DNA from: Asaia bogorensis
Lineage (GTDB): Bacteria > Pseudomonadota > Alphaproteobacteria > Acetobacterales > Acetobacteraceae
DNA length: 64,000 bases
Assembly (NCBI GenBank): GCA_943333505.2
Contig: CALQTN020000004.1
Location: 49,406 to 113,405 of the forward strand
Direction: 5' to 3'
Under the pieces are notes generated by a model, which was given only the letters and a program-made list of their open reading frames with translations, had not been told where the DNA came from and did not search any database. Below, one piece after another: positions 18,107 to 28,660 of the stretch (position 1 is its first letter; the number at the start of each line of letters is the position of its first letter). The position numbers and the translations under genes are program-made.

Positions 18107-18723
18107 GCCCTCAAACCGCCTGCTTGCTCAACAAATGCCGCAATCGCGGCCACGCCCTGTCCCGCCCGCACATTGGCGAACACATAGGGCCGCACGCCGC
18201 GCATCCGCTTGCTATCCCGGTCCATCACCTCCAGGCTCGCCCCGACATAGGGTGCCAGATCGATCTTGTTGATCACCAGAAGATCGCTGCGGGTAATCCC
18301 TGGCCCACCCTTGCGCGGAATTTTGTCGCCGGCGGAGACATCGATCACGTAAATGGTGATGTCGGCCAGTTCCGGGCTGAAGGTCGCCGCCAGATTATCG
18401 CCGCCGCTTTCGATCAAAATGATATCCAGCGCGGGAAAGCGTCGGTTGAGTTCGGCAACGCCGGCGAGGTTGATGCTGGCATCTTCACGGATCGCGGTAT
18501 GCGGGCAGCCACCGGTCTCAATCCCGAGGATGCGATCGGCCGATAACGATCCTGCACGGGTGAGGAACTCGGCATCTTCTTTGGTGTAGATGTCGTTGGT
18601 AATCGCTGCGATCTCGTATTTTTCGCGGAAGATCTTGCATAACGCGTCCATCAGCGCCGTCTTGCCGGTGCCGACCGGCCCGCCGACGCCAACCCGCAGC
18701 GGGCCATTGGGGGATTTGTTCAT
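18103..18723 (-). CDS. ureG: Urease accessory GTPase UreG
   Basis: 206 residues of the SIMIBI GTPase class. P-loop GGPVGTGKT at 14-22, [13 protein letters not shown] (the metal-binding Cys-Pro-His), [19 protein letters not shown] and the NKIDLA guanine-specificity motif are intact. UreG couples GTP hydrolysis to nickel delivery into UreABC together with UreD, UreF and UreE. It is the last gene of the urt-ure run and its ATG overlaps the ureF stop (ATGA). Confidence 0.97.
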   Translation of the reverse strand: MNKSPNGPLRVGVGGPVGTGKTALMDALCKIFREKYEIAAITNDIYTKEDAEFLTRAGSLSADRILGIETGGCPHTAIREDASINLAGVAELNRRFPALDIILIESGGDNLAATFSPELADITIYVIDVSAGDKIPRKGGPGITRSDLLVINKIDLAPYVGASLEVMDRDSKRMRGVRPYVFANVRAGQGVAAIAAFVEQAGGLRA

Positions 18724-19391
18724 GAGCGGAACAGCCTTGTATATTGGGTTTCGTGGCGCAACGACGCCAGATCGGCACGGAAAGTAAAGCCGCCAAGATC
18801 ATCCAGCCCGGCATCGCGTGTTGCAGCAGCCGTTGCAATAATCACCGGTTCGAGTGCTGCCAGCACCACCAGCCCGGTGGTCTGCCCCAACGGTACCAAG
18901 CGGACAGCGGCCGAAATCAGGTTCGCCGCAAAGGCTTGCAGGAGCGCGCCGGCCATGTCGTCCTCGGCGATCTGGTGCAACCCGGCCAGCGCGCCGACTG
19001 CCACCGGATAGGCAATATCACCCAGCTCGGCGAGGAAACCGGAACTGGCCCAGGGCCGCGCTGCCAGCAGGAACGCATTGCCCTGGCCGACGGTCTCGCC
19101 CTGGCGTTCGGCACCGGCGCAAACCGCGAGCGCCATTTCGGCGATGTCGATCAGCGCCTTGCGGTCATCCGAACACCGATGGGCGCAGCGCGCCAGGATG
19201 GCATCGTTGCGCCCGCTGCCGTGGTGCAGCAGATCGGCAAGCCATAATTCCAGGCTCGGGCCGTCCTTGATGTCGCCGGTTTCAACCGCCCATTCCAGTC
19301 CGTGCGAATAGGCGTACGCCCCGGTCGGAAAGGCGGGAGACAGCCAGGCGAGCAGGCGGAGGAGCTTGGCGGGCTCAGTGATGGTGGTCAT
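18720..19391 (-). CDS. ureF: Urease accessory protein UreF
   Basis: 223 residues from the last of three consecutive ATGs at 19397, 19394 and 19391; any of them could be used. [20 protein letters not shown] at the N-terminus and the all-helical body match UreF, which recruits UreG to the UreD-urease complex and gates nickel insertion. The start region lies inside the 3' end of ureE, where the codons for UreE's His-rich tail are read in another frame. Coupled to ureG by ATGA. Confidence 0.93.
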   Translation of the reverse strand: MTTITEPAKLLRLLAWLSPAFPTGAYAYSHGLEWAVETGDIKDGPSLELWLADLLHHGSGRNDAILARCAHRCSDDRKALIDIAEMALAVCAGAERQGETVGQGNAFLLAARPWASSGFLAELGDIAYPVAVGALAGLHQIAEDDMAGALLQAFAANLISAAVRLVPLGQTTGLVVLAALEPVIIATAAATRDAGLDDLGGFTFRADLASLRHETQYTRLFRS

Positions 19392-19842
19392 CATCATCGT
19401 GCGCATGGCTATGCCCGCCGGCATAGGCGCCGGCCTCGGGGTCGAACGGCGCTTCAATCCGGTCGACATGGCCGCCGATCAGTTCGACCATTTCCTCGAT
19501 CACATGGTCGGCGCGGATGCGGATACGGTCGCGGATCAGTTGCACTGGCAGGTGGCGATTGCCGAGATGCCAGGCGATGCGCACCAAAGTGGCATCGTCA
19601 TGGGCATGGATTTCGGCAAGCGCTTCGGCTTGGGCCACCACCCTGACAATGCCGCCATCGACCACCAGCCCATCGCCGTCGCGCAAACGCACCGCTTGCG
19701 GCAAATCAAGCAGGACGGCATTGCCGGCGATGGTGACAAGTTGAATGCGCCGACGGTGGCGGCGGTCGAAATCGATCAGCACCCGATCGATTTCCAATCC
19801 GGCGTCCCAGTCGCCGGCGTGCAGGATTTCCTGGGCGCGCAT
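19375..19842 (-). CDS. ureE: Urease nickel metallochaperone UreE
   Basis: 155 residues. The N-terminal peptide-binding domain (RRIQLVTIAGNAVLLDLPQA) is followed by the metal domain and a histidine/aspartate-rich tail, [12 protein letters not shown], suited to binding several nickel ions. UreE donates Ni to UreG. Its start shares one base with the ureC stop. Confidence 0.95.
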   Translation of the reverse strand: MRAQEILHAGDWDAGLEIDRVLIDFDRRHRRRIQLVTIAGNAVLLDLPQAVRLRDGDGLVVDGGIVRVVAQAEALAEIHAHDDATLVRIAWHLGNRHLPVQLIRDRIRIRADHVIEEMVELIGGHVDRIEAPFDPEAGAYAGGHSHAHDDDDHHH

Positions 19843-21548
19843 CAGAACAGGAAATAGCGCTGCGCCATCGGCAGCAGCTTGGCCGGCTCGCAGGTCAGCA
19901 ACACCCCATCGGCGCGGACCTCGTAGGTTTCCGGATCGACCTCGATATGGGGCAGGGCGTCGTTATGGATCATGTCCGCCTTGCCGATATTACGGGTATT
20001 GCGCACGGCTGAAATGATCCGTTGCAGCCCGAGCCGTCCGCCGATATCAGCCTCCAGCGCGGCGCCCGAAACAAAGGTGATCGCGCCTGCCGCCATCGCA
20101 CGACCAAAACTGCCGAACATTGGCCGATAATGCACCGGCTGCGGTGTCGGGATCGACGCGTTGGGATCGCCCATCGCGGCCACCACAATCGTTCCGCCCT
20201 TTATCACCAGATCGGGCTTGACCCCGAAAAACGCCGGCGTCCACAGCACCAGATCAGCAAGCTTGCCGACCGCGATTGAGCCAACCTCATGCGATAACCC
20301 CTGCGCGATGGCAGGATTGATGGTGTATTTCGCGATGTAGCGCCTGACCCGGTTATTGTCCGAGCGCGCGGTATCGCCTGCTAAGGCGCCACGCTGCTGC
20401 TTCATTTTATGCGCGGTCTGCCAGGTGCGGATCGCCACCTCGCCAACCCGGCCCATCGCCTGACTGTCCGACGAAATCATCGATAGCGCGCCGAGGTCGT
20501 GCAGGATGTCCTCGGCGGCGATGGTTTCCTTGCGGATGCGGCTTTCGGCGAAGGCCACGTCTTCCGGGATGGTGCTGTCGAGGTGATGGCACACCATTAG
20601 CATGTCGAGATGTTCGTCGAGCGTATTGGCGGTGTACGGTCGGGTCGGGTTGGTGCTGCTCGGCAACACGTTGGCCAGGCCCGCGACCTTGATGATGTCG
20701 GGGGCATGCCCGCCACCAGCACCCTCGGTGTGGAAGGCATGAATGGTGCGGCCCTTGAAGGCGGCGATGGTGTCTTCGACAAAGCCCGACTCGTTCAGCG
20801 TATCGGTGTGGATCATCACCTGGATGTCGAAACGATCAGCCACTGACAGGCAGCAATCGATCGACGCCGGCGTGGTGCCCCAGTCTTCGTGCAGCTTCAA
20901 GCTTGAAGCCCCGGCGCGGATCATTTCTTCGAGTGCCTGCGGCTGCGAGGCGTTGCCTTTGCCGGCAAAAGCCAGATTGACCGGCAAACCTTCCGCGGCT
21001 TGCAGCATGCGCGCCATGTGCCAGGGGCCAGGTGTCGACGTGGTCGCCGAGGTGCCGGTCGCGGGGCCAGTGCCGCCGCCGACCATGGTGGTGATGCCGG
21101 ACGCAATCGCGTCATCGACCTGTTGCGGGCAGATGAAGTGAATATGGCTGTCGATGCCGCCTGCGGTCAGGATTTTTCCTTCGCCGGCGATCACCTCGGT
21201 GCCGGGCCCGATGATGATATCAACGCCGGACTGCACATCAGGATTGCCGGCCTTGCCGATGGCGGCGATGCGTCCGTTGATAAGCCCGACATCGGCTTTG
21301 ACGATGCCCCAATGGTCGATGATCACCACATTGGTGATGACGGTATCGACCGCACCCTGCGCCTGGCTTGCCTGGGATTGGCCCATGCCGTCGCGGATGA
21401 CCTTGCCGCCGCCGAATTTTACTTCGTCACCGTAGCGGGTGAAGTCCTTTTCGATGACCACCCAAAGATCGGTATCGGCCAGCCGCATGCGGTCGCCAGT
21501 GGTGGGGCCGAACATGTCGGCGTACGCTCGGCGGGTAATGCGCGCCAT
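19842..21548 (-). CDS. ureC: Urease subunit alpha UreC
   Basis: 568 residues, the normal length. Carbamylated nickel-bridging Lys218 lies in [10 protein letters not shown], one residue off the Klebsiella numbering. The active-site flap has Cys320-His321 in [11 protein letters not shown], and nickel ligands are in [12 protein letters not shown] and [15 protein letters not shown]. It hydrolyses urea to ammonia and carbamate. The start is the ATG at 21548, with GGGAG seven bases upstream and one base shared with the ureB stop. All catalytic residues are present, so the enzyme should be active. Confidence 0.98.
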   Translation of the reverse strand: MARITRRAYADMFGPTTGDRMRLADTDLWVVIEKDFTRYGDEVKFGGGKVIRDGMGQSQASQAQGAVDTVITNVVIIDHWGIVKADVGLINGRIAAIGKAGNPDVQSGVDIIIGPGTEVIAGEGKILTAGGIDSHIHFICPQQVDDAIASGITTMVGGGTGPATGTSATTSTPGPWHMARMLQAAEGLPVNLAFAGKGNASQPQALEEMIRAGASSLKLHEDWGTTPASIDCCLSVADRFDIQVMIHTDTLNESGFVEDTIAAFKGRTIHAFHTEGAGGGHAPDIIKVAGLANVLPSSTNPTRPYTANTLDEHLDMLMVCHHLDSTIPEDVAFAESRIRKETIAAEDILHDLGALSMISSDSQAMGRVGEVAIRTWQTAHKMKQQRGALAGDTARSDNNRVRRYIAKYTINPAIAQGLSHEVGSIAVGKLADLVLWTPAFFGVKPDLVIKGGTIVVAAMGDPNASIPTPQPVHYRPMFGSFGRAMAAGAITFVSGAALEADIGGRLGLQRIISAVRNTRNIGKADMIHNDALPHIEVDPETYEVRADGVLLTCEPAKLLPMAQRYFLF

Positions 21549-21853
21549 CACAGATCTCCCATCACACGGCCCTGGAAGCCGAACACCTTGCGCGCGCCGC
21601 CAAACGGTACCAGCACGATGTCGCGGGTTTGCCCAGGTTCGAAGCGCACCGCGGTGCCGGCGGCGATGTCCAGGCGCTGCCCGCGCGCGGCTTCGCGATC
21701 AAAGCGCAGCGCGGCGTTGGTTTCAGCAAAATGATAATGGCTGCCGACCTGGATCGGCCGGTCGCCGGTGTTGGTGACCGTCAACGCAGTGCGCGGCGCG
21801 CCGGGGTTGAGCTCGATGTCGCCGTCCAGGGTTTCAATTTCACCGGGGATCAT
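21548..21853 (-). CDS. ureB: Urease subunit beta UreB
   Basis: 101 residues from MIPGEIET, the standard start. [19 protein letters not shown] and the C-terminal [11 protein letters not shown] are conserved. It is a structural subunit of the (alpha-beta-gamma)3 enzyme. Separate ureA and ureB genes are the usual bacterial arrangement. Ten further in-frame upstream codons would overlap ureA. Confidence 0.97.
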   Translation of the reverse strand: MIPGEIETLDGDIELNPGAPRTALTVTNTGDRPIQVGSHYHFAETNAALRFDREAARGQRLDIAAGTAVRFEPGQTRDIVLVPFGGARKVFGFQGRVMGDL

Positions 21854-21866
21854 GGGGCGGCCTTTC

Positions 21867-22169
21867 TCAGCGGATCGGTTCATGCACGGTCACCAGCTTG
21901 GTGCCGTCGGGGAAGGTGGCTTCGACCTGCACGTCATGGATCATTTCGGCGATGCCCTCCATCACCTGGCCGCGGGTGATGACATGGGCGCCGGCCTGCA
22001 TCAGATCTGCGACGGTGCGGCCATCGCGGGCGCCTTCGACAACGAAGTCGCTGATCAGCGCAATCGCTTCGGGGTAATTCAGTTTCACCCCGCGTTCCAG
22101 CCGCCGCCGCGCCACCATTGCTGCCATCGAGATCAGCAGCTTGTCTTTTTCCCTCGGCGTCAGGTTCAT
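21867..22169 (-). CDS. ureA: Urease subunit gamma UreA
   Basis: 100 residues, ATG after a strong GAGGAGG site. [38 protein letters not shown] and [18 protein letters not shown] are all hallmark UreA segments. Structural subunit of urease; it lies ten bases after the ureD stop. Confidence 0.98.
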   Translation of the reverse strand: MNLTPREKDKLLISMAAMVARRRLERGVKLNYPEAIALISDFVVEGARDGRTVADLMQAGAHVITRGQVMEGIAEMIHDVQVEATFPDGTKLVTVHEPIR

Positions 22170-22179
22170 CGCGTCCTCC

Positions 22180-23019
22180 TCAACAATTCCATACGCGCGG
22201 CAAGGCGCGGCCATCGCGCAAGGCGGCGAGGCCGGCAATCACTGTCTGGCGCAAGCTTGCACCATCGGCCGCGACAATACGGCCAACCAGCATGCCGTTC
22301 CAGGCGCTGGCACCGCATTCGGCGTCCGTATCGTCCCACGCCGCGCGTAACCCGCCGAGCCGCGCTGCTGCATCGGGTGCAACATAGATCAGCGTCGCCA
22401 CCGCAACGGCACCGGCCGCAACGGCGGGACGGGCGAGCAGATTGGCAACTGCGCCGTCGATCCGAATGGCCTCATGCAGGATCAGCTTTCCCGCTCGATG
22501 TACATTGATCCGATCGCTCAGCCGGGCCGTTGCCACGGTTTCGCCCATCGCCGCACGGCCAAATATCAAGGCTTCGACACCGATAAAACGGGCGTCCGGC
22601 GCCATCGTCACATCAAGGCGCCGATCGAGCGCACAACGATCGAACAGAATGCTTTCCTGCGGCAGCCATTCGGCCAAACCGCCAGCCTGGACGTCGATGG
22701 CGGTGGTGACATTGGCTGGCGGATCGCCGTCCAGCGCGCGATAGAACCGTTCCGCCGCCTGGGACGCGAAGCACGCTTGCGCGCCAGCACCCACCCCGAG
22801 CCTGGTGCGCAGCCTGTCGCCGCCCGCCACGCCGCCGGAACTGTTCAAGGTGATGATCTCGGCGATATCGACCGGACGCGGAAAGCGCGCCTTCATGCAG
22901 CCATCCTGGCGCAAGTCGCCAAGCACGGTGCGGCCGTCCCGCAAGCGCATATCGACGATCAATTCGCCATAAGCCCTTTGGTGCTCAGACCGAGAGGCGG
23001 CGGCGGACATCGTGTTCAT
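22180..23019 (-). CDS. ureD: Urease accessory protein UreD
   Basis: 279 residues. [26 protein letters not shown] and LPQESILFD are the UreD signatures. It binds apo-urease and provides the channel for nickel with UreF. The first ATG (23019) overlaps urtE by 35 bases; a Met three codons later (23010) is also possible. The overlap ties the transport and enzyme halves of the locus into one transcript. Confidence 0.95.
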   Translation of the reverse strand: MNTMSAAASRSEHQRAYGELIVDMRLRDGRTVLGDLRQDGCMKARFPRPVDIAEIITLNSSGGVAGGDRLRTRLGVGAGAQACFASQAAERFYRALDGDPPANVTTAIDVQAGGLAEWLPQESILFDRCALDRRLDVTMAPDARFIGVEALIFGRAAMGETVATARLSDRINVHRAGKLILHEAIRIDGAVANLLARPAVAAGAVAVATLIYVAPDAAARLGGLRAAWDDTDAECGASAWNGMLVGRIVAADGASLRQTVIAGLAALRDGRALPRVWNC

Positions 23020-23680
23020 CTAGCTCCTCCCGCGCGCCTTGCAGCACGATATCGCCGCGATCCATGACCGCGATGCGCTGGGCGAGTTCTTTCGCGAAAT
23101 CAAAATATTGCTCGACCAGCAGGATCGCCATCGTGCCCTGGGAGCGTAGCAGTTCGATCACCCGGCCGATATCCTTGATGATGCTGGGTTGAATGCCCTC
23201 GGTCGGCTCGTCGAGCACCAGCAGCTTTGGCTTCATCACCAAAGCGCGGGCGATGGCAAGCTGCTGCTGTTGCCCGCCGGACAGATCGCCGCCACGTCGG
23301 CGCAGCATGGTTTTCAGGATCGGGAACAGCTCGAAAATCTGCTCGGGGATGAAGCGCTCGCGCCGCGGCAGCACCGCAAACCCGGTTTCGAGGTTTTCCC
23401 GTACGGTCAGCAACGGGAAAATATCGCGGCCTTGCGGCACGCTGGAAATCCCCAATTTGGCGCGATCATAGGTCGCCATTTTGGTGATATCGGCGCCGTT
23501 CCACAGGATTTTTCCGGCGGTGACCGGGTGCACCCCGGTCACCGCCCGCAGCAGGCTGGTTTTGCCCACCCCGTTGCGGCCGAGCAGACAGGTGACCTCA
23601 CCGATCCTGGCGGTCAGCGAGACCTGGCGCAGCGCGATCGCGGCACCGTAATGCAGATCGACAGACTGGATTTCCAACAT
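22985..23680 (-). CDS. urtE: Urea ABC transporter ATPase UrtE
   Basis: 231 residues. Walker A GRNGVGKTS, signature DLSGGQQQQLAIARAL, Walker B LLVLDEPTEGIQPS and switch His (LVEQYFDFA region) are all present; the GIQPS after Walker B is typical of the LivF-like UrtE. Pairs with UrtD to power import of urea by UrtBC. Two bases separate it from urtD. Confidence 0.95.
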   Translation of the reverse strand: MLEIQSVDLHYGAAIALRQVSLTARIGEVTCLLGRNGVGKTSLLRAVTGVHPVTAGKILWNGADITKMATYDRAKLGISSVPQGRDIFPLLTVRENLETGFAVLPRRERFIPEQIFELFPILKTMLRRRGGDLSGGQQQQLAIARALVMKPKLLVLDEPTEGIQPSIIKDIGRVIELLRSQGTMAILLVEQYFDFAKELAQRIAVMDRGDIVLQGAREELDEHDVRRRLSV

Positions 23681-23682
23681 CT

Positions 23683-24435
23683 TCAGCGCCCCAGATACAC
23701 TTCGACGACCTTCGGGTCGGCGCTGACATGATCGATGCTGCCTTCGGACAGCACCGACCCCTCGTGCAGAACAGTTACTTTCACGCCGAGCGCGCGCACG
23801 AAATCCATGTCATGTTCGACCACCACAACGCTTTTGGTGCGATTGATCTCACGCAGCAAATCGGCGGTTTGCGCGGTTTCGGCGTCGGTCATCCCGGCGA
23901 CCGGCTCATCGACCAGCAGCAATTGTGGCTCTTGCGCCAGCAACATGCCGATTTCGAGCCATTGCTTCTGGCCATGTGATAAATCGCCGGCGCGCTGCTG
24001 CCGAAGCTCCTTGAGGCGGATTGTGGTGAGGATTTCTTCGATCTTGTCCTGTTCCTCGGATGTTTCGCGGGCCCACAAGGTAAAGCGCGGGCGGCGATCA
24101 CCGGCCAGCGCCAGCAACAGATTATCCCACACCGAATGCGGCTCGAACACGGTTGGTTTCTGGAACTTGCGGCCGATGCCGAGAGCGGCGATCGCGGGTT
24201 CATCGAGCTTGGTGAGGTCGATGTCCGCGCCGAACACCACATCGCCCTGGTCGGGGCGGGTCTTGCCGGTAATGACATCCATCATCGTGGTTTTGCCGGC
24301 GCCGTTCGGGCCGATCACCGCCCGCATCTCGCCTTTTTCGACGAGCAAAGACAGCGAATTCAGCGCTTTGAAACCATCGAAGCTGACCGAAACGCCGTTC
24401 AGGTACAGCAGCGTATCGGCATGGGGGCGTTTCAT
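23683..24435 (-). CDS. urtD: Urea ABC transporter ATPase UrtD
   Basis: 250 residues from the ATG at 24435, which overlaps the urtC stop (ATGA). Walker A GPNGAGKTT, signature DLSHGQKQWLEIGMLLAQEP with the His in place of the first Gly as is usual in UrtD/LivG, Walker B LLLVDEPVAGMT and switch His in VVVEHDMDFVRAL. Longer in-frame readings upstream lie wholly inside urtC. Confidence 0.95.
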   Translation of the reverse strand: MKRPHADTLLYLNGVSVSFDGFKALNSLSLLVEKGEMRAVIGPNGAGKTTMMDVITGKTRPDQGDVVFGADIDLTKLDEPAIAALGIGRKFQKPTVFEPHSVWDNLLLALAGDRRPRFTLWARETSEEQDKIEEILTTIRLKELRQQRAGDLSHGQKQWLEIGMLLAQEPQLLLVDEPVAGMTDAETAQTADLLREINRTKSVVVVEHDMDFVRALGVKVTVLHEGSVLSEGSIDHVSADPKVVEVYLGR

Positions 24436-25505
24436 TGGCTTTTCTCCGACTTGCGACGGGCCAACAGGCCGAGCACCCCATTGGGCAGCAGCAACGTCAC
24501 CAGGATGAACAGGGCGCCCAGCGCGAACAGCCAAAGCTCGGGCAGGAGGCCGGTAAAGATGGTCTTGCCGAAATTGACCAGAATTGCCCCGATGATCGCG
24601 CCGATTAAGGTGCCACGCCCGCCGACGGCGACCCAGATCACTGCCTCGATCGAATTGGCCGGGGAGAATTCGCTCGGGTTGATGATGCCGATCTGCGGCA
24701 CGTACAGCGCCCCGCCAATGCCGCACATCACCGCCGACAGCACGAAAACGAACAATTTGTAGCGCTCCGGCCGATAACCCAGGAACCGGGTGCGGCTTTC
24801 AGTGTCGCGCACCGCGATCAGCACTTTGCCGAACCGCGACGTTACCAGAAAGCGCGCCACCACCAGTTGCAGCGCCAGCACAGCCGCTGTTAGCAGCAGC
24901 AGGCCAGAGCGGGTGCTGTCGAGATGCAGGTCGAGACCAACAATGTCCTTGAAGTCGGTCAACCCGTTATTGCCACCAAAGCCCATGTCGTTGCGGAAGA
25001 ATGCCAGCAGCAGCGCGTAGGTCAGCGCCTGGGTGATGATCGACAGATAAACCCCTGACACCCGACTGCGGAAGGCGAGCCAGCCGAACACCAGCGCCAG
25101 CACACCGGGGATCGCCAGCGCCATCAGGATCGCAAAGCCGGGATTGTCGAACCCCATCCAGTACCACGGCAGTTCCTTCCAGTTCAGGAACACCATGAAA
25201 TCGGGCAGCACTGCGTTGCCATAGACCCCGCGCGTGCCGATCTGGCGCATCAGATACATGCCCATCGCGTAGCCCCCGAGGGCAAAAAACGCCGCATGGC
25301 CCAAGCTCAATATGCCGGCAAATCCCCACACCAGGTCGAGTGCCAGGGCCAGAATGGCGAAGCATAAATACTTGCCAGCGAGCGAAACGACATAGGTCGA
25401 GACATGGAATGCCGAACTTGGCGGCACTGCTAGGTTGAGCACCGCGAGCAACGCGGCGCCACCCAGTATCGCCACCAGGCTGAGGCTGAGAGAAATACGG
25501 CTCAT
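24432..25505 (-). CDS. urtC: Urea ABC transporter permease UrtC
   Basis: 357 residues with about ten membrane helices, LivM type. KYLCFAILALALDLVWGFAG and AVRDTESRTRFLGYRPERYK are characteristic; the latter is the cytoplasmic EAA-like loop contacting the ATPases. Coupled on both sides by ATGA overlaps with urtB and urtD. Confidence 0.95.
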   Translation of the reverse strand: MSRISLSLSLVAILGGAALLAVLNLAVPPSSAFHVSTYVVSLAGKYLCFAILALALDLVWGFAGILSLGHAAFFALGGYAMGMYLMRQIGTRGVYGNAVLPDFMVFLNWKELPWYWMGFDNPGFAILMALAIPGVLALVFGWLAFRSRVSGVYLSIITQALTYALLLAFFRNDMGFGGNNGLTDFKDIVGLDLHLDSTRSGLLLLTAAVLALQLVVARFLVTSRFGKVLIAVRDTESRTRFLGYRPERYKLFVFVLSAVMCGIGGALYVPQIGIINPSEFSPANSIEAVIWVAVGGRGTLIGAIIGAILVNFGKTIFTGLLPELWLFALGALFILVTLLLPNGVLGLLARRKSEKSQ

Positions 25506-27085
25506 TGTTCCACCGCCCGGCCCTTGAGCGGGAACATCCCGCGCGGTTTTCGCTGGATGAACAGGATCAGTAGCACCAGCACGCAGATTTTGCCGAGTAC
25601 CGCGCCGGCGATCGGTTCAAGAAATTTGTTGAAAATGCCCAAAGTCAGCGCGCTCACCAGCGTGCCCCACAGATTGCCGACGCCGCCGAACACCACAACC
25701 ATGAAGCTGTCGATGATGTAGCCTTGCCCGAGATTGGGGCTGACATTGTCGATCTGGCTCAGCGCGACGCCCGCCATGCCGGCGATGCCGGATCCCAGGC
25801 CAAATGTCAGCGCGTCGATCCATGGGGTGCGAATGCCCATTGCTGCGGCCATCCGGCGGTTTTGTGTCACCGCCCGCATCCGCAGGCCCAACGCCGTGTA
25901 GCGCAGCACCGCCATCAAGGCGGTCAGGACGATAATCGCAAAGACCACAATTGTCAGGCGGTTATAGGTCACGGTCACGCCGCCCCACTGGGTTGCGCCG
26001 CTCATCCATTGCGGCGTACCAACGTCGCGATTATTGGCGCCAAACAGGCTGCGCACGGCCTGTTGTAACACCAGCGACAAACCCCAAGTTGCCAGCAGAG
26101 TTTCCAACGGGCGGCCATAGAGAAACTGGATCAACCCGCGCTCGATCACAATGCCGATCGCGCCCGCGACGAGAAACGCCAATGGGACGGCAATGAACAG
26201 GCTCGCTTCGAACAACCAGGGTGCGTGGGCGCGGATGATCTCCTGCACGACGAAGGTGGTGTAGGCGCCGATCATTACCATCTCGCCATGGGCCATGTTG
26301 ATCACGCCCATCACCCCGAAGGTGATGGCGAGGCCGGCGGCGGCGAGCAGCAGCACCGAACCGAGCGACAAGCCGTAAATCACGCTTTGCACCAGCGACC
26401 ATATTTGCTGCAGCCGGGCCAGCGCTGTCAGCGCCTCACCGGTGGCGGCAGCGACGGCAGGGGTTTGCTCGCGCAACGATCCCAGCAGCGACTGCGCTTC
26501 CAGGCCGCCACGGGCGCGGATGATCGCGATTGCGGCCAGGCGGTCGGCCTCGGCGGTTTCGGGGCTGGCCAGCAGGCTTGCGGCCTGGGCCTGGCGCATC
26601 GCCACGCGCACAGTGTCATTGGTTTCGGCCGCGATCGCTCTGCCGAGCGCAGGCAGGATCGCCGGATCGCGGGACATGAACACCGCCTCGGCGGCCTTGC
26701 CGCGAATATTGGGGGAGGTTGCGAACAAATCGAGACTGCCAAGCGCTGCCTCGACGGCACGGCGCACCTTATTGTTGACCCGCACGCCAACCAGATCGTC
26801 CTCTAGCACATCAACGAGTTTCGCGCCGGTGCGCGCATCGACATAGCCGGTGGCGTCCTTGATCAGCAGGCTGCCATCTGGGGCAGCATACAGCGCCCCG
26901 TCCTGCAGGGCATGAATGGTGGGCGATGCCTGCTTGTCGCCGCTCAGTGCAAGCGCGGTGACGGCTTCGCCGATCATATCAAAATTATCGGAGGCGAGGC
27001 CCGCGAATACATCATCGGATTGAGCGCGGGCAGGGATGGTACAAGCGAGCATTGCCATGACCAGGAAGGCTTTTAGGAGGTTCAT
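25502..27085 (-). CDS. urtB: Urea ABC transporter permease UrtB
   Basis: 527 residues. A cleavable signal (about 1-21, ending ARA-QSDD) and a roughly 200-residue periplasmic helical domain precede the LivH-like membrane half. This extended N-terminus separates UrtB from amino-acid LivH. GVINMAHGEMVMIGAYTTF is the start of the permease core, and AVTQNRRMAAAMGIRTPWID is the ATPase-contact loop. It is separated from urtA by a 184-base gap with two inverted repeats, probably to lower expression relative to the binding protein. Confidence 0.95.
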   Translation of the reverse strand: MNLLKAFLVMAMLACTIPARAQSDDVFAGLASDNFDMIGEAVTALALSGDKQASPTIHALQDGALYAAPDGSLLIKDATGYVDARTGAKLVDVLEDDLVGVRVNNKVRRAVEAALGSLDLFATSPNIRGKAAEAVFMSRDPAILPALGRAIAAETNDTVRVAMRQAQAASLLASPETAEADRLAAIAIIRARGGLEAQSLLGSLREQTPAVAAATGEALTALARLQQIWSLVQSVIYGLSLGSVLLLAAAGLAITFGVMGVINMAHGEMVMIGAYTTFVVQEIIRAHAPWLFEASLFIAVPLAFLVAGAIGIVIERGLIQFLYGRPLETLLATWGLSLVLQQAVRSLFGANNRDVGTPQWMSGATQWGGVTVTYNRLTIVVFAIIVLTALMAVLRYTALGLRMRAVTQNRRMAAAMGIRTPWIDALTFGLGSGIAGMAGVALSQIDNVSPNLGQGYIIDSFMVVVFGGVGNLWGTLVSALTLGIFNKFLEPIAGAVLGKICVLVLLILFIQRKPRGMFPLKGRAVEQ

Positions 27086-27118
27086 TTTTTATTCATTGCT
27101 TGCAGGGGGACTTAGCGT

Positions 27119-27211
27119 GTTCTTTTTGTGAACAAAAAAAACCAAAAAAACTTTTTAGGAGTCTGTTGCCGTTGGCGTGCGAACTCATCGGGTTCTTGCG
27201 CCAACGGCAAC
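27119..27211. repeat. Dispersed hairpin repeat copy b plus 13-bp inverted repeat
   Basis: TTCTTTTTGTGAACAAAA with an A-rich tail (27119-27156) is followed by a separate perfect stem, GTTGCCGTTGGCG (27165-27177) pairing with CGCCAACGGCAAC (27199-27211). Both lie between urtA and urtB and read as stem-loops in the minus-strand transcript. This may be a partial terminator or an mRNA processing site setting the urtA:urtB ratio. Confidence 0.7.
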
Positions 27212-27269
27212 ACATTTGCAGATTATTTTTCTTCATTTTTTTAAGAAAAGAAGATCTTCATAACCTTAC

Positions 27270-28583
27270 TTACTTGGACGCTCCACCGCACTTTCCGGTC
27301 ACGACATTGAAGTTGCCGCAGGACAAAGGCGCACGCCAATCGGCGATCAGGTCCTTGGAACCTTCAAGATATGGCGACCATTCATTGGCGACCACGGTGC
27401 CGGCGGTTTGCCAGACCGTGTTCATCTGGCCGTCAGCGCGGATTTCACCGATCAGCACCGGCTTGGTGATGTGGTGGTTTGGCATCATGGCAGAGTAACC
27501 ACCGGTCAGGTTTGACACCGAAATGCCGATCATCGCATCGATCACTTTCGCCGGATCAACCGTGCCGGCCTTCTGCACGGCCTTAACCCACATGTTGAAG
27601 CCGATGTAATGCGCTTCCATCGGGTCGTTCGTGGTACGTTTGGGGTTTTTGGTATAGGCTTTCCACTGCGCGATGAACGCCTTGTTGGCCGGATTGTTGA
27701 TGCTTTCGAAGTAGTTCCACGCGGTCAGATGGCCCACCAGCGGCTTGGTGTCGATGCCGGCGAGTTCTTCTTCGCCGACCGAGAACGCCACGACCGGAAT
27801 ATCGGTCGCCTTGATGCCCTGGTTGCCGAGTTCCTTGTAGAACGGCACGTTGGCGTCGCCATTGATGGTCGACACAACGGCGGTCTTTTTGCCGGCCGAG
27901 CCGAACTTTTTGATCGAGGCCACAATGTTCTGCCAGTCGCTGTGGCCGAACGGGGTGTAGTTGATCATGATGTCGTCGGCGGCAACGCCTTTCGACTTCA
28001 GATAGGCTTCAAGGATTTTGTTGGTGGTGCGCGGATAGACATAGTCGGTGCCGGCGAGCACCCAACGCTTCACTTTTTCGTTCGCCATCAGATAGTCAAC
28101 CGCCGGGATCGCCTGCTGGTTCGGCGCCGCACCGGTGTAGAAGACGTTCTTGCTGCTTTCCTCGCCTTCGTACTGCACCGGATAGAACAGAATGTTGCCG
28201 GTTTCTTCGAAGACCGGCAGCACCGATTTGCGTGACACCGACGTCCAGCAGCCGAACACTGCGGCGACCTTGTCGACGGTGATCAACTGGCGGGCCTTTT
28301 CCGCGAATAACGGCCAGTTCGACGCGGGATCGACCACGACGGCCTGGAGCTTGCGGCCGAGCACGCCGCCTTTCTTGTTCTGTTCGTCGATCAGCATCAG
28401 CATGACGTCTTTCAACGTCGTCTCGCTGATGGCCATGGTGCCGGACAGCGAATGCAGAATGCCGATCTTAATTGGCGGCGGGGCGGGGGTCTGGGCTTGA
28501 ACCTGCGGGGCTAACATGGTGGTGGCGGCAATGGCGGCGGTGGCCAACCCTATGCCGCGAAGCCAATGGCGAACTGATGCCAT
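27270..28583 (-). CDS. urtA: Urea ABC transporter substrate-binding protein UrtA
   Basis: 437 residues from the ATG at 28583 with AAAGGA upstream. A signal peptide (about 1-32, ending VQA-QTPAP) and then KIGILHSLSGTMAISETTLK opens the periplasmic Leu/Ile/Val-type fold. FGCWTSVSRKSVLPVFEE and FYPVQYEGEESSKNVFYTGA are diagnostic for urea binding proteins. First gene of the transport-urease run; a sigma-54 promoter lies about 80-95 bases upstream of its start codon. Confidence 0.96.
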   Translation of the reverse strand: MASVRHWLRGIGLATAAIAATTMLAPQVQAQTPAPPPIKIGILHSLSGTMAISETTLKDVMLMLIDEQNKKGGVLGRKLQAVVVDPASNWPLFAEKARQLITVDKVAAVFGCWTSVSRKSVLPVFEETGNILFYPVQYEGEESSKNVFYTGAAPNQQAIPAVDYLMANEKVKRWVLAGTDYVYPRTTNKILEAYLKSKGVAADDIMINYTPFGHSDWQNIVASIKKFGSAGKKTAVVSTINGDANVPFYKELGNQGIKATDIPVVAFSVGEEELAGIDTKPLVGHLTAWNYFESINNPANKAFIAQWKAYTKNPKRTTNDPMEAHYIGFNMWVKAVQKAGTVDPAKVIDAMIGISVSNLTGGYSAMMPNHHITKPVLIGEIRADGQMNTVWQTAGTVVANEWSPYLEGSKDLIADWRAPLSCGNFNVVTGKCGGASK

Positions 28584-28660
28584 GAACGGATTCCTTTTAC
28601 CAAGCTGTGACGGCGAGAATGACGCAGGCCAAGTCGCCCGCACCGATGCCGTCAGTGGCT

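Noticed and set aside
24436..24726. N-terminal extension of UrtD
   Set aside because: The extra 97 residues lie inside urtC in another frame and are Arg-rich; the ATG overlapping the urtC stop matches the family start.
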